Source of the DNA: Nymphaea colorata
Lineage: Eukaryota > Streptophyta > Magnoliopsida > Nymphaeales > Nymphaeaceae
Length of the DNA stretch: 64,000 nt
Direction: 5' to 3'
Assembly (NCBI RefSeq): GCF_008831285.2
Contig: NC_045149.1
Span: forward strand, 10,068,417 to 10,132,416
Both the position numbers and the translations under genes were made by a program. The stretch's first letter is position 1, and each line of letters starts with the position of its first letter. Positions 38,557 through 57,080 of the stretch are shown here, in pieces. The notes beneath the pieces were generated by a model. That model saw nothing but the letters and a program-made list of their open reading frames with translations. It was not told where the DNA came from and did not search any database.

Positions 38557-38813
38557 TGAGCGTTTATATATCGGCTCGGCGCCGATGGTGGTGGCCGGAA
38601 CCATTTGGGCAGGCAGTTCTTGAGCTCGGCCGGCTCCCGGGAACCTCGCTTGTTCTTGTTGGTTCGCGGCTCTTGGTTGGCAAGACCACCTGATCGTACA
38701 ATGAAAGTCTGCATCCGGCCTCCTGGCTCGACTTTCCTGTTGGCAGCGGCAAATTCCGGCGACAGGACAAGAAGCAGAAGGATAAAGAAGGCTGCCATGG
38801 GAGATGGAGACAT
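38517..38813 (-). CDS. IDA-like (IDL) secreted peptide precursor, divergent
   Basis: A single exon of 98 residues. It starts with a clear signal peptide (MAAFFILLLLVLSPEFAAA at residues 6-24), then a basic variable region, then LPKWFRPPPSAPSRYIN at residues 68-84. This aligns without gaps to the EPIP motif of INFLORESCENCE DEFICIENT IN ABSCISSION (LPKGVPIPPSAPSKRHN), with L, P, K, PPSAPS and the final N kept. IDA-family precursors are short, usually intronless and secreted; their peptides bind the receptor kinases HAESA and HAESA-LIKE 2 to control cell separation. Differences: Arg-His before the final Asn is Tyr-Ile here, and Pro-Ile before PPSAPS is Arg-Pro. A TATA box (ctatatatct near 38,897-38,906) lies upstream of the ATG at a normal distance. 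The C-terminal tail runs into a 32 bp tandem duplication. The family call is likely; receptor activity is untested. Confidence 0.7.
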   Translation of the reverse strand: MSPSPMAAFFILLLLVLSPEFAAANRKVEPGGRMQTFIVRSGGLANQEPRTNKNKRGSREPAELKNCLPKWFRPPPSAPSRYINAHPLSYLDCDLKIP

Positions 38814-38894
38814 TAGAGCTCAAAGCTGGGAGATGGAGCTGCGTCTCATGTATATTGTGTTTTCTTTCTTCATAATGGTGGAAAGAGTTGTAGA

Positions 38895-38906
38895 AGATAT
38901 ATAGGG
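38895..38906 (-). promoter_or_regulatory. TATA box of the IDA-like gene
   Basis: Read on the minus strand, the site is 'ccctatatatcttc', a good plant TATA box about 85 bases upstream of the start codon at 38,813. That leaves room for a 50-60 base leader. Confidence 0.6.
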
Positions 38907-38909
38907 TGG

Positions 38910-40170
38910 AGGGGAAGAAAGGTGGTGAGGGCTAATAAATGAGCTCGTGACTACAGCATGGCATATGGATGGAGAAAGAGGCCTTACTAGAATCCAGCTC
39001 ACCGAAGCCTTAGAAAACGTGGAATTTGCGTGACTCCTGCCCATCAAATTTAGGGAACGTACTTTTGACCACCTTGTGACTCTTGCCCTTGCACCTCCCA
39101 TTTATTCACTTCTTTTAGGCCTAACCCATCAAAGCTTGTACCTTACGTTTCCTCGGGATATAGATCTAAGTAGGTTGAGCATATAATATATATATGTATA
39201 GAGAGAGAGAGAGAGAGAGTGATTGGTAGGTAGCAGAGACACTTGTTCAGGAACAAAAACCAGATTGCTTAAGTATAAAAGTTATTGTATATTTCTTAAA
39301 ATCTAAGCTTACATATATAATCTTAAAATAAGTTGATAGAAAACATATATTAAGTTAGTCAATCATTTGTTAAACGTAATTGTATTTTTATAATATATAA
39401 AATTGAACAGCTCATGTGATATCGAAATTTTGATGATGGAAAAATCCCCATATTTCATGACAGCAACTTAAGCCAAAGCAAAAAAAAAAAAAAAAAAAGG
39501 AAAAGTTTAAAATGTTTTTTGAGCAAAAAATTAAATGGTCAGGTTTTTATCCCTGGCCAAACTGCGTGGGATCTACCAATTTTTTATATATCTTAAATCA
39601 CTAGGTGAAGGACAAATGCTAGAGCACTCAAAATTGATTGCAAAAACACTTTCTTTGCAAAATATAACCGCATAGATATGTTCATAGAGATACTTTGATG
39701 AGAATCGTATACTAAAGTTATCGCTTTTTAAGTTTAATGTGTTTCTATAATAAATCAAAAAATTGGACAGCTCTTATGACACCATTTTTTAGTAGTGGAA
39801 AAATGATCAATATTTTTCTTAAAAATAACTTTAGCTAAAATATATTTTATGCTCAAATAGTATTTATAAACACAGTAGAATGTTCACGTATTGTTTAAAA
39901 TATATTTCAATGACGTTTCTAGGTCTAGGTGGAAGCAAGACACTAAGCAGCAGGAGTACAATATATTCATTGTTTGCAGTCCAAAAGAGTAGTGTCCATT
40001 AGAATCAAACTGGTAACAGGGTTTTTGCCAACCTGACCAGCTACGGTATAATGCTTGGAAACTTGAAAACTTAATTTGCCTAACATAACGGTGATTCACT
40101 AGGAGAGCCCAATATTTGACTGCCTAGAGCTAGCCCTGGCTTCCATACTGAAGTTTGAGAGACAAGGATA
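38910..40170. other. Intergenic DNA, no gene seen
   Basis: Upstream region of the IDA-like gene. It holds an (AG)n tract at 39,202-39,220 and a poly-A run at 39,481-39,498. Two AT-rich blocks at about 39,395-39,545 and 39,735-39,870 share 'aattg(a/g)acagctcatgtgat...tggaaaaat', a diverged duplication. No protein was recognised. Confidence 0.45.
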
Positions 40171-40324
40171 CAGTGGTGTAGCCACATGTGGGCTGGTGTG
40201 GGCAGTTGCCCATACCAGCTCTTTAGAATTCTTTTATTTTCACAGTGTACATATATAGTATTCCTTCATATATAAATGCTTCTAAACAGGTGCCTCTCCA
40301 ACTAATTTTTCTAGCTCGGCCACT
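40171..40324. mobile_element. hAT-type MITE, second copy
   Basis: It starts 'cagtggtgtagccacatgtggg' and ends 'tagctcggccact'. It shares the internal 'gtgtgggcagttgcccat' core with the 7,578-7,755 element. The flanks caaggata and caagggca match at six of eight positions, consistent with an old 8 bp target-site duplication. It is non-coding. Confidence 0.65.
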
Positions 40325-41150
40325 CAAGGGCATGTCATTGAGTTGGACCAACCATGGGTTTGGTTTTTGGATCTTTAAAGCTGGATGCCTCAATGGGTCG
40401 TGACCACTTTTAAGCCAGTTTAATATTTGGAAAGATGTTTGTCCAAGTTGATCAGCACATTAAAACAGGCTGCTTTTCCCTTTGAAAATGATGGCTAATA
40501 AGCAAGATCTGTGATTTTGAATAGTACTGACAGCTATCTACCTGCCATCAACTTGTCCCCTCTATAGCAGCTACTTGCATTCTCAGTTTTAACTTCAATA
40601 TGCCCGTTGGTAGCTAGTCTCCTCCACTGGTACCGTGAGCTAATGCATGGCATTGCAAAGTTGATTCGATGGTCCAAGGATCCTCTCTTTGGTACGACAG
40701 GTTAGGTTGTCTTTTATTCCTCTGAGTGGAAACTGTTCAAATAAGCGCAGAAGCCCTCCTCACTTTCCTTCCATCCAAGAGATTTATGATGCTTGGAACT
40801 TGGTGGACCTGTGATACAACCATCAACTACAATTTTCGAATGGAACTGGCGGTCCATTAGACTGACCAACTATAATACACCCCTGGATCACATATTATTG
40901 TTTTACCATTTTGTCCTTGTAAGGGGGCTTATTTGTCACTTTTATTGAATTCAATTTGACAGAAAAGTCGGATTGTATCCGACTTTGAAATATTGGTGGT
41001 GTTAGCTTTAAGTGGCGTGGGTTTCAAGGACCTTGAGGAGGTTAGAGTGCGTCTATTGCGATTGTGTCTGTGAGAATATCTACAAAAAGTGGGAATGGAC
41101 AAGGTTTGCTTTACATAAAGTACATGGGTGATCACAATGTTGTAACCTTG
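40325..41150. other. Intergenic DNA, no gene seen
   Basis: Only short chance frames occur. The 91-residue minus frame at 40,929-41,204 has no recognisable domain and overlaps the start of a repeat. Confidence 0.4.
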
Positions 41151-41155
41151 TAACC

Positions 41156-41490
41156 TAGACCTGGGCATGGAGCAGGCGTGGCCGGATATTCGAAACCTGA
41201 GCAATGCCCGAAATCTGAGCGGAGGCCCAACTCGGCCTCGCCCAATTACAATAAAAAAATATTTTTTTAAATATAAAATAAAATTTTCTATATAAAATAT
41301 CTTTCTAATAATAATAAAATATATTCTTAATAAAATAAAAATAATATTTAAAAGTTATTGAGCCAAATCGGGCCTGTCGGGCCAACCCGAGCCAGCCCGA
41401 TACATTATTAGACCAGCCCTAGCTAGTTTTTTTTATCGAGCCGGGTACCCAGCTACCCATTGGGTACCTAGCCCGATCCCCAAGTCTAAT
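41156..41490. repeat. Dispersed repeat with GC-rich arms and AT-rich centre
   Basis: Its left end is 'tagacctgggcatgg' and its right end 'gatccccaagtctaa'. Read in reverse, the right end is 'ttagacttggggatc', so the ends form imperfect inverted repeats. Both arms are built from variants of 'gggccggcccga', and the centre is almost pure A and T. A related copy lies at 50,273-50,640 inside a CDC48 intron, and a short piece lies near 43,273-43,330. It is non-coding and probably a MITE. Confidence 0.65.
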
Positions 41491-42189
41491 TATAGATAAG
41501 ATATATTGTAATGTATGTGAATATATCGTAAAGCTATCTTTTTAAGGTCCAAAAATCAAATAAACAATAGAAAATTTTGGAAAAAGAAGACAAAATCAAG
41601 AAATTTTTTTTCTAGAAATAAACATGTCGGACGCATACAGTGAGGCGAATCAGTGGCCATCTATCCTCGTGGGTTTGGGGAATTGAGGAGATGAACGAAG
41701 CAACTTTGATTGCTGAAAGACGAAACCATTAATATGTGCTTATTGAAGCTCGCACGGCAGCTACTCACCAAGTCAGATAATATCTTATAGGAATGAACAA
41801 ACATGAATTTAACATAACATAATCATGACGTCATAAGTAATGACACATTAAAAAATAAGTTTAAAGTCTTACACATTACAAGACGAAATTGTTTATTAAC
41901 AATTGAAAATAACACAAAATCCATTAACATCAAATGTGAGTTGGAAGTTATTGTCTTTAGTAACCTTAGCGACGCATAATATGTATATATATATTTTTAA
42001 ATGAGTTTTACGATGTTGATTGGAAGAGAAAAAGAACTAATACCGGTCACTGGCAAGTTCAACTTGTCACCCACCATAGTACATTCTAATCTATCACATT
42101 AGACTTGTCAAAGTCTCGCGTTATTCTTCTTCCTTTCACAATATAGATGAGTTATCTGTGAAGATTATCTTCTTTCTCCTCTTTGGTTT
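41491..42189. other. Intergenic DNA, no gene seen
   Basis: AT-rich with no usable frames. It follows the Copia gag remnant in that element's reading direction (minus strand) and may include its decayed continuation. Confidence 0.35.
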
Positions 42190-42545
42190 CTTCATCCACC
42201 ATAGTTGTTAACATTTCCAAGCCTTCTCCCTTAGGGTGGAAGGCAACATTGGATGTTTATTCTGAGGGCACGCTTTCGGAAGCAATAAGCTGCAATCTTT
42301 TCTCTTGATTAATAATCATATAATAACTCTCAATAAATGATAGAGATTTTTAAGAGCTGTAACTATAGTTACAAAGTTTGTCTTTTATGTTCCGAAGGAA
42401 GACCAATTAAAGTGTAATGCACCATATCTCAACAATTGCTCAACAATGGCTAACAAAGAATCAAAATTAATCTTTGACTTTATTGAAGTAGTTGGTCATG
42501 CATTTATCACTCTTTTTCACATTTCACAGGTTGTGTTTCAACTGT
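42190..42545 (-). mobile_element. Copia gag remnant (UBN2-like)
   Basis: The minus strand reads, in shifting frames, NVKKSDKCMTNYFNKVKD, then GALHFNWSSFGT, then a block ending INQEKRLQLIASESV and SNVAFHPKGEGLE. This follows the Copia gag pattern 'LKKGDxSITEYFxKVK... LNGLPxEY... LLxxEQRL...A'. Several stops interrupt it. No pol domain is attached in the right place, so it is an isolated scrap. Confidence 0.6.
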
Positions 42546-42618
42546 AGGATTTCTAGAATGAGAGGTGTAGGCACTTTCCGAGGCTCATGAGTAGGGTGTG
42601 TTAGTTCATCGAAGAAAC

Positions 42619-43887
42619 CTCTAGAACCTGTCTCTCCAAATTGCTTGAAAATCTATGTGGTTATTGACTCAATTATGTGGAGAAGACAATTTAAAAGTGT
42701 CATTAATGGGACCCGCTCGACCCTTTATTATGTTCTCTTCCTTATTCGAATGTCATATCAAGTTGTGTATTTTTAGATTTTAACCACCTCTATAAGGAAG
42801 GTACCTAAGGTGCCTGATGTGAAGAAATATCTTATTTGTTGGCTTAGGAAAATTGTCTAACTGAAAGGGTGTGTTAGTTCATCGAAGAAAGTCTCAAGCC
42901 TCTTGACTTGTCGGTAGTATGGTTGAAGAGGTGCATTTTTTTGGTCAAGGTAGTCCTAAGCCCCTTGACTTGTCAGTTGTTGATGAAAACCGTATGGTTT
43001 GAAAGGATAATGAAAGCAATGCTAACAAAAATCATGTAAAGTTGGAGATGATGCTAATTAAATGTCATACAAAGCTAACAGTTAACTTGAAAATAAATTT
43101 AATATTGAAAGTTGTAACAATATGTGAAGTTGTAACAACACATTTCTTAAAATTACTAACTGCGATAAGGCCAAGAAGGTTGATAAACAAAATTTCTCAG
43201 CCGCTCTCCTCACATTAACTACAAAAATGTATATATATGTATATATATCATTTTTAGAAGAAGAGTGGTGGTTAGGCCTGGGCATAGGGCCGGCCCAGCC
43301 CCAATAAGAGTGAGTTTTGGGCGGGGCCCCAGCCAGTGGCGGAGCTAGAAATTTTTGGCTATGGGGCACTATGTACTAGTACTTGGCTGGCGTGGGCACT
43401 CGCCAGCCCAAGGCAGCTCCACGCTGGCTCCGCTACTGCTATAAGCAGTTGAGTTTCTTTCTCGTGCGTGTGGAATGCCCATAATTTTAATTTTATGAAA
43501 GGGAAAACGAAAGCCGAAGCCGGTACATGCACGAACAAACTTGAAAGAGCTTTCTTGGGCTGGCGTGGGCAAGAAACAATGCCTACACCTCTCATTTTAG
43601 TTAGACTTTGTTAGGCAAAAATATTGAGACTTTCTTCGATGAACTCCACTTAGACAATTTTCCTAAGCCAACAAATAAGATATTTCTTCACATCAGGCAC
43701 CTTGGGTACCTTCCTTCTAGAGATGGTTAAAATCCAAAAATACACAACTTGATATGACATTCGAATAAGGAAGAGAACATAATAAAGGGTCGAGCGGGTC
43801 CCATTAATGACACTTTTAAATTGTCTTCTCCACATAATTGAGTCAATAACCACATAGATTTTCAAGCAATTTGGAGAGACAGGTTCT
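42619..43887. repeat. Inverted repeat: about 270 bp arms, about 730 bp spacer
   Basis: The plus-strand arm 42,619-42,896 and the arm 43,625-43,887 are reverse complements with few differences, including 'tggttattgactcaattatg' and 'attaatgggacccgctcgac'. The plus-strand arm has one short insertion near 42,861-42,875. It is bordered by an exact 24 bp direct repeat, gggtgtgttagttcatcgaa..., at 42,594-42,617 and 42,867-42,890. The minus arm continues a LINE remnant. A transcript across both arms would form a long double-stranded stem. Confidence 0.9.
43333..43438. mobile_element. hAT-like MITE fragment in the spacer of the inverted repeat
   Basis: 'cagtggcggagctag' at the left and 'ctggctccgctactg' at the right are inverted repeats of the hAT type. 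It has a 'gctggcgtgggcactcgccagc' core in the opposite direction to the copies at 7.6 and 40.2 kb. No target-site duplication could be read. Confidence 0.5.
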
Positions 43888-44330
43888 AAAGGGTCATCTA
43901 CCAATAAGATGTTTAAATGATTATTGACGCCCCTTAGAATGCAAATTTCAATACGAGGATGAAAACTAAGAAAAATATTAGTGTCAATCCATAAGAGGGT
44001 CCTTTTACATGCAACAACATGAACATTCAATGTGGATACGATCCTCACTCTGGACAACCAAGTTGCGTATTAGTCACATTGTTTTTATGACTATGAAGCG
44101 CAGTAGACTCCCCATTTGGACATCCAGCCTCTTGAAAAGGAAGCATTTTCTTCTTTCTAACAGCTTTTCTAAAATTGTTGCTGCCAGTGAACGTTCCTTT
44201 TGTTAGCTTGCTTTCCGCCAACCTGCATATTTGTCTAGCAATTTTACACCCAAAGAAGAGGCGGTCAATTGTTTCACCATCAGATATGCAAAGGTGAGGT
44301 GCTTTTATACATAGTTTTGTCATTGATCAC
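43625..44330 (-). mobile_element. LINE 3' remnant with zf-RVT motif
   Basis: The minus frame 44,323-44,045 contains PHLCISDGETIDRLFFGCKIARQICRLA, the zf-RVT pattern with ETIDHLFFGC of plant L1 elements. The next frame, 44,057-43,650 (135 residues), continues downstream and forms one arm of the local inverted repeat. It is broken and has no reverse transcriptase core nearby. Confidence 0.65.
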
Positions 44331-45201
44331 CTCTCAAAAGGTGAGGTGCTTCTTGTCAATCTATATTAAACGGTCTTTCATTGCTCTTAGGGACATAATA
44401 TTGAGAAAATGTTTAACCCTGGAAAAAGCTATTTTGTAGGCCATTGGTAATGTTCTTATTAGAAATTGGATTAATGTTTGTACTACCAACATACGATATA
44501 TGTTTCTACTTCAGTAGTCCAAATAACAAGCTTCATTCCAAGATCTAGCAGCTTTCCCATCTCCAAGATGCCAAGAAACGTTACTATAACCAATCTCAAA
44601 TCATTCTTGATCCTTCATTCAATGTTAAACATGCGGACATAAGGGCATTAGATAGACTTCACAAAATTCATTTCAATTGGACCTATATATTCAAACATTT
44701 ACTTTTAATTGAGTCAATCTTTATCAAACTCTTTGTTGGATATTGGATGGATTCACATTCAACTGTGAACTAAATCCAAATCCGACGAGTAAATAAGTCC
44801 AAATTTCTTGAGCAGATACAACCAAATTGACTTGAAACTTTCTACACCGGCATTTTACAAAAAACCAGTAAAAATGTTACTGATGTTTTTTGCTCTCTTT
44901 ACTGACGTTATATTTGCGTCAGTAAAGGCCTATGGTATATACATCCTTAATTAAATCCAATAAAAGAACAAGCAAGGTAGCAGTGCCGAAATGAAGTCCT
45001 TGAAGGCAATCAAAATGAGTAATCTTGTCACCTTAACACTACCAATAAACCCATATGTGTATCCAATAGATAAATATGAACATCATAAATACTACAAATG
45101 GAGCGTGGATGCAATATATATGCGTATGTGCTCTGGGACATAATACATATAGACATGTCTTGATCTATGAAGCACGTTATGGGCATGATAATAAGGAAAG
45201 C
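44331..45201. other. Spacer downstream of CDC48 with a CACTA-like scrap
   Basis: At 44,846-44,930 there is 'acaccggcattttac' followed by 'ttactgacgttatatttgcgtcagtaa', a short hairpin of the kind found in subterminal repeats of CACTA elements. It has a partial match at 34,060-34,140. The 3' untranslated region of the CDC48 gene should lie just below 45,202. Confidence 0.4.
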
Positions 45202-53758
<8,557 letters not shown>

Positions 53759-55525
53759 TATTTTTAGCTGCCCAAAACAAGAGCCAGAGATAAGAAGAGA
53801 TGGCCAGAAAATGTAGAAGTGATCAGGAAAAAGTGTGCTCAACTGCTGGTCGTTCATGAGAAAGGCCGGGAGGCAGCATTTGTACTAGCAGAAAAGGATC
53901 CCAATATTCTTATCACTTGTGGCCGAAGGAAGGTTTTTTGCTTTACTTTTTCCCGCTTTTTTGTTGTTACTTTCTAAACATCAAGTTTTTACTCTTTTTC
54001 CTTCCGCTGCTTTTTTTTTTTTTTTTTTTTTTTGTAATGCAAGTTTAGTTAAGCGCACTGAAAAGAGAGGAAACTGGTTTTTGAAATTCTATAGAAATAA
54101 AAGTACCTAATCCTACTGTAGCAATTCTAAAAGCTAGCACCTATTTTTGACGATCAATATGATTTCTGTGACGGCAATGTAAAAGAATAATCATGTATGC
54201 AAAACTTATAATGTGAATCAAATAAGGTTGAACAAGTGCCGAAAAAGTTCGATCTGAAATTTTGTAGACATGTTACTTTTGGACGAACCAAAAAAAAAAA
54301 ATGGTAGGAGTAATTCAGATGCACAAGAAGCTTTTTGGTAACTTTTCTTCCGGCACAAAGATTGTTACTTTCTCACTTTTGCAAAACAGCAGCTGACTTG
54401 TCTTTTGCCAAGCACTCACTCATATCCCAAGAGTGCTACGTTCTCACTGTTGAGCTATATTCAGGAGTGGAGGTAGAAATTTTTTCTTAAAGAACCAAAT
54501 TATATCTTTCAAAATCATTACCGGGGCTGAAAGATGTTTTTTGAAAAAGGGTCAAATAAAAATTTTTTGTAAGTTATAACATAAAAATCTATTTTTCTCA
54601 AAATGAAGTGGGGTGCCATGGCCCCTGCCAGCCTGCCTTGGCCCCTGTATCGATCAATATTCCTTAAGAGGATATTGAATTATGGATTTACTTTCAGCTG
54701 TGGCTTACTCAAAAAATAGATTGAAGATAAGATGTACACCTAATGATAATTTAAGCTACCATTTTAGCCTTACCACTAAATACCCATCAAAAATGTTTCT
54801 CTCTTCAGGTTACGGCCTTTTGTCCTTGGAGAACTGCTTAATTTTCATATTAGTTACATAAGCATTTCATTCATAAAAATATGGAAACTGTTGTGTGAGA
54901 GTAAGAGACCGGGTGTGTTGGTTAACCTGTCATGCCTGAATATGATCTAAAGGCCATTAGCACCAACTAAGTGGTATTTACGTGACCAAGATAAGAGGGT
55001 AGTGTAAATTTGCAATGCTTGGTAGTTTTAGAGTAATTTGTTGGATGAATTGGTTCCTTAAAGAGGTTGCACGTAAATCGGTTTTGAGGCTATAGACTAT
55101 TCCAGCGTTTTTCCATTTCTTTTCAGGAAGGAATTGAATATTCTCTAGCAATCCTACCTTTGCTTCTTTGTAGAATGAAAGAATAAGCATCTTTTTCTTT
55201 TGATATTACTTGGTAACCTGAGCAATAAAAATGTTTCTTATGGAAGATTAAAAAATTGGAGATGAATATATTCAAGATTAATCTTGGTAGGCCCATTACA
55301 CACTTCTGTGAAGATTCAAAGCTTCAATCTCTTACAAAACAACTCTTCGTGGAATCTCATTGTAACAATGAAAACGGTGTACAACTTTACGTGCATGTGA
55401 ATGCTTGTAGTAACAAGATACAAGATAACTATATATGTATAAAGACAGAGAGAGAGAGAGAGAGAAGTACCTAATTGTGGAGTACTCTTTTGTTTGGACA
55501 TGCAATCCATATCCGATATGGTCCT
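53759..55525. other. CDC48 upstream region and spacer
   Basis: The promoter and leader of CDC48 should lie just above 53,758. No clear TATA box was seen. A 23-base poly-T run lies near 54,010-54,032. At 54,463-54,648 'caggagtggaggtag' and 'ccttggcccctgt' may be the worn ends of an hAT-like MITE. An (AG)n run lies at 55,445-55,464. Confidence 0.4.
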
Positions 55526-55695
55526 AAGGGGCATAGCGTAGCTGGTTAGATTTACATGCTACTGGAAGTTTGGTTGTCAGTTCGATTCTCATAGGCGCTA
55601 TCCTTCTGCACTGCAAATGGTTGATGCACGGTACTCTAGTTGATGGGTAACCCTCTGCCCACCCAAATCCCAGAAAAAACCAAAAAAGAAGAAGG
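55526..55695 (+). mobile_element. tRNA-derived SINE
   Basis: From 55,526 a tRNA-like head carries a perfect RNA polymerase III A box, tagcgtagctgg (TRGYNNARNNGG), at about 55,536. About 40 bases later there is a near-perfect B box, agttcgattctc. An unrelated body follows, ending in an A-rich tail (agaaaaaaccaaaaaag) near 55,690. This plan is that of plant tRNA-derived SINEs. It does not fold into a full tRNA with a proper anticodon arm, so it is not called as a tRNA gene. It lies next to the 3' end of a LINE in the opposite direction. Confidence 0.65.
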
Positions 55696-55829
55696 GGGTG
55701 GGGTGAGGGTTGCAGTGGCTTCAGCCTCTTTGGGATATCTCCATCCCTGCATCAACAAATGAACATCAAACCCCACCAACCCCACACCCAGCCATTAGAG
55801 TATCTCTAGACCCTACTTCTACTGGAAAT

Positions 55830-57080
55830 CGGGCAGGGGGATCAACCCTCTATTTATTAAAATAATAAAATAATGACAATGAAATCTGTACAATAAACCA
55901 AGAATAGATTACAAAGGCCTTAGGCCATTAGCATCTTCCTAGTTAATGAGCCAGGAGATTGCCTCTCAAGACAAAAACTCATTAGAAACAACAAGATGCT
56001 GGCTCACTGAAACCAAATAAACTTCAACAAAAGGCATGAATTGCAAAAAATGAATCCATCCCCGCAACCATCGCTTCCACTTCACATTATTAGCCCTGAT
56101 TAGAATGTTAATAGATCTGTCACCAATGAACCTGATCAGGGATAACATCAAATTGAATTCCAACCAATTTCCCTGCCCATCATTCAAATCTTCAACAAAC
56201 ATATTTTCTCTAACAACAACAAAGAACCCCATCACATACTCGGACTCTTCCCACCCAACTGGATACCACATCTAGAACCCATCCTTCTTGAGACGTATTC
56301 CTCCATAAAGGAGAGAAAATCTTAGTTTCAAGCCAAATCCCGGTAGCACAGATAGCATTTTCAGGCCAAACTTGCTTGGGGATCACCTCAATGCTGCTAT
56401 ACCAGACGCTCCATCTAATGCACTTAAGAGATTTGAGTTTACCCTCCTGAATGACATGGTTGTGCCAGCCCCAAAGACACTAACATATGCAGAATTTTTT
56501 GCAAGAAAAGTGTCTTTGGTGCCACCAAACCAGCTCAGAAAATACATCTTGACAGGGAATCCTGTGAATACAATCTCAAACCAAGAACAAATAAATCTCC
56601 GAACAACAACAGCCGTAGGGCATGTAAAAAGAACTGCATTTTTATAAAAACCACGTATAGAGACTAAAGTTATACCCAATCTTAACAATCTCATATATGT
56701 TAATAGCTGGTTAAAACTACTAACAAAGAAAAACTAACATGCTCAAGGAAGACATCTTGAATTTCGTATCAAATTACACCAATTCATTCTAACACCTTTC
56801 AGTCTTATTCTGCACCAAATATGCTTCCTGTCGGATAGGTTGAAGATTATCTTTTCGACAAAGCCTCTCTGCCCTTGGAGTAAAGGGATATTACATGCAG
56901 CTTGAATTGTTCCATACATTCTCCACCCTTCAGAACACTCCTTATATCCACCAATCCATCTGCTAAATGAAATACCAAAATCAGTCTCAATTTCTGAATA
57001 AGTCTCAATCAAAATCATAATAGCAAGCATATATTGCACAACTGATGTAGCCAAAATTTTGCATGCTTTCTATTCCTAAC
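55830..57080 (-). mobile_element. LINE 3' part (downstream of the Copia insertion)
   Basis: On the minus strand, about 56,700-56,560 reads LLRLGITLVSI, then VLFTCPTAVVVRRFICSWF, matching the plant L1 zf-RVT region ('RLxxxGIxLxSxC...HLFxxCPxxxxxW'). The end, about 55,930-55,850, reads like an L1 C-terminal tail (FIVQISLSLFYYFNK) followed by an A/T-rich 3' end. It lies just beyond the Copia fragment and in the same direction as the reverse transcriptase at 59.38-60.69 kb, so the two were probably one element. The frame is broken. Confidence 0.6.

Noticed and set aside
42619-43887. Inverted repeat as LTRs or CRISPR-like repeats
   Set aside because: The arms are inverted rather than direct, lack TG..CA ends and belong partly to a LINE. 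A CRISPR array is excluded by the repeat length and the plant context.
55526-55600. Possible tRNA gene
   Set aside because: A and B boxes are present and the ends nearly pair, but no proper anticodon arm or standard tRNA length could be read and an A-tailed body follows. SINE is the better call.
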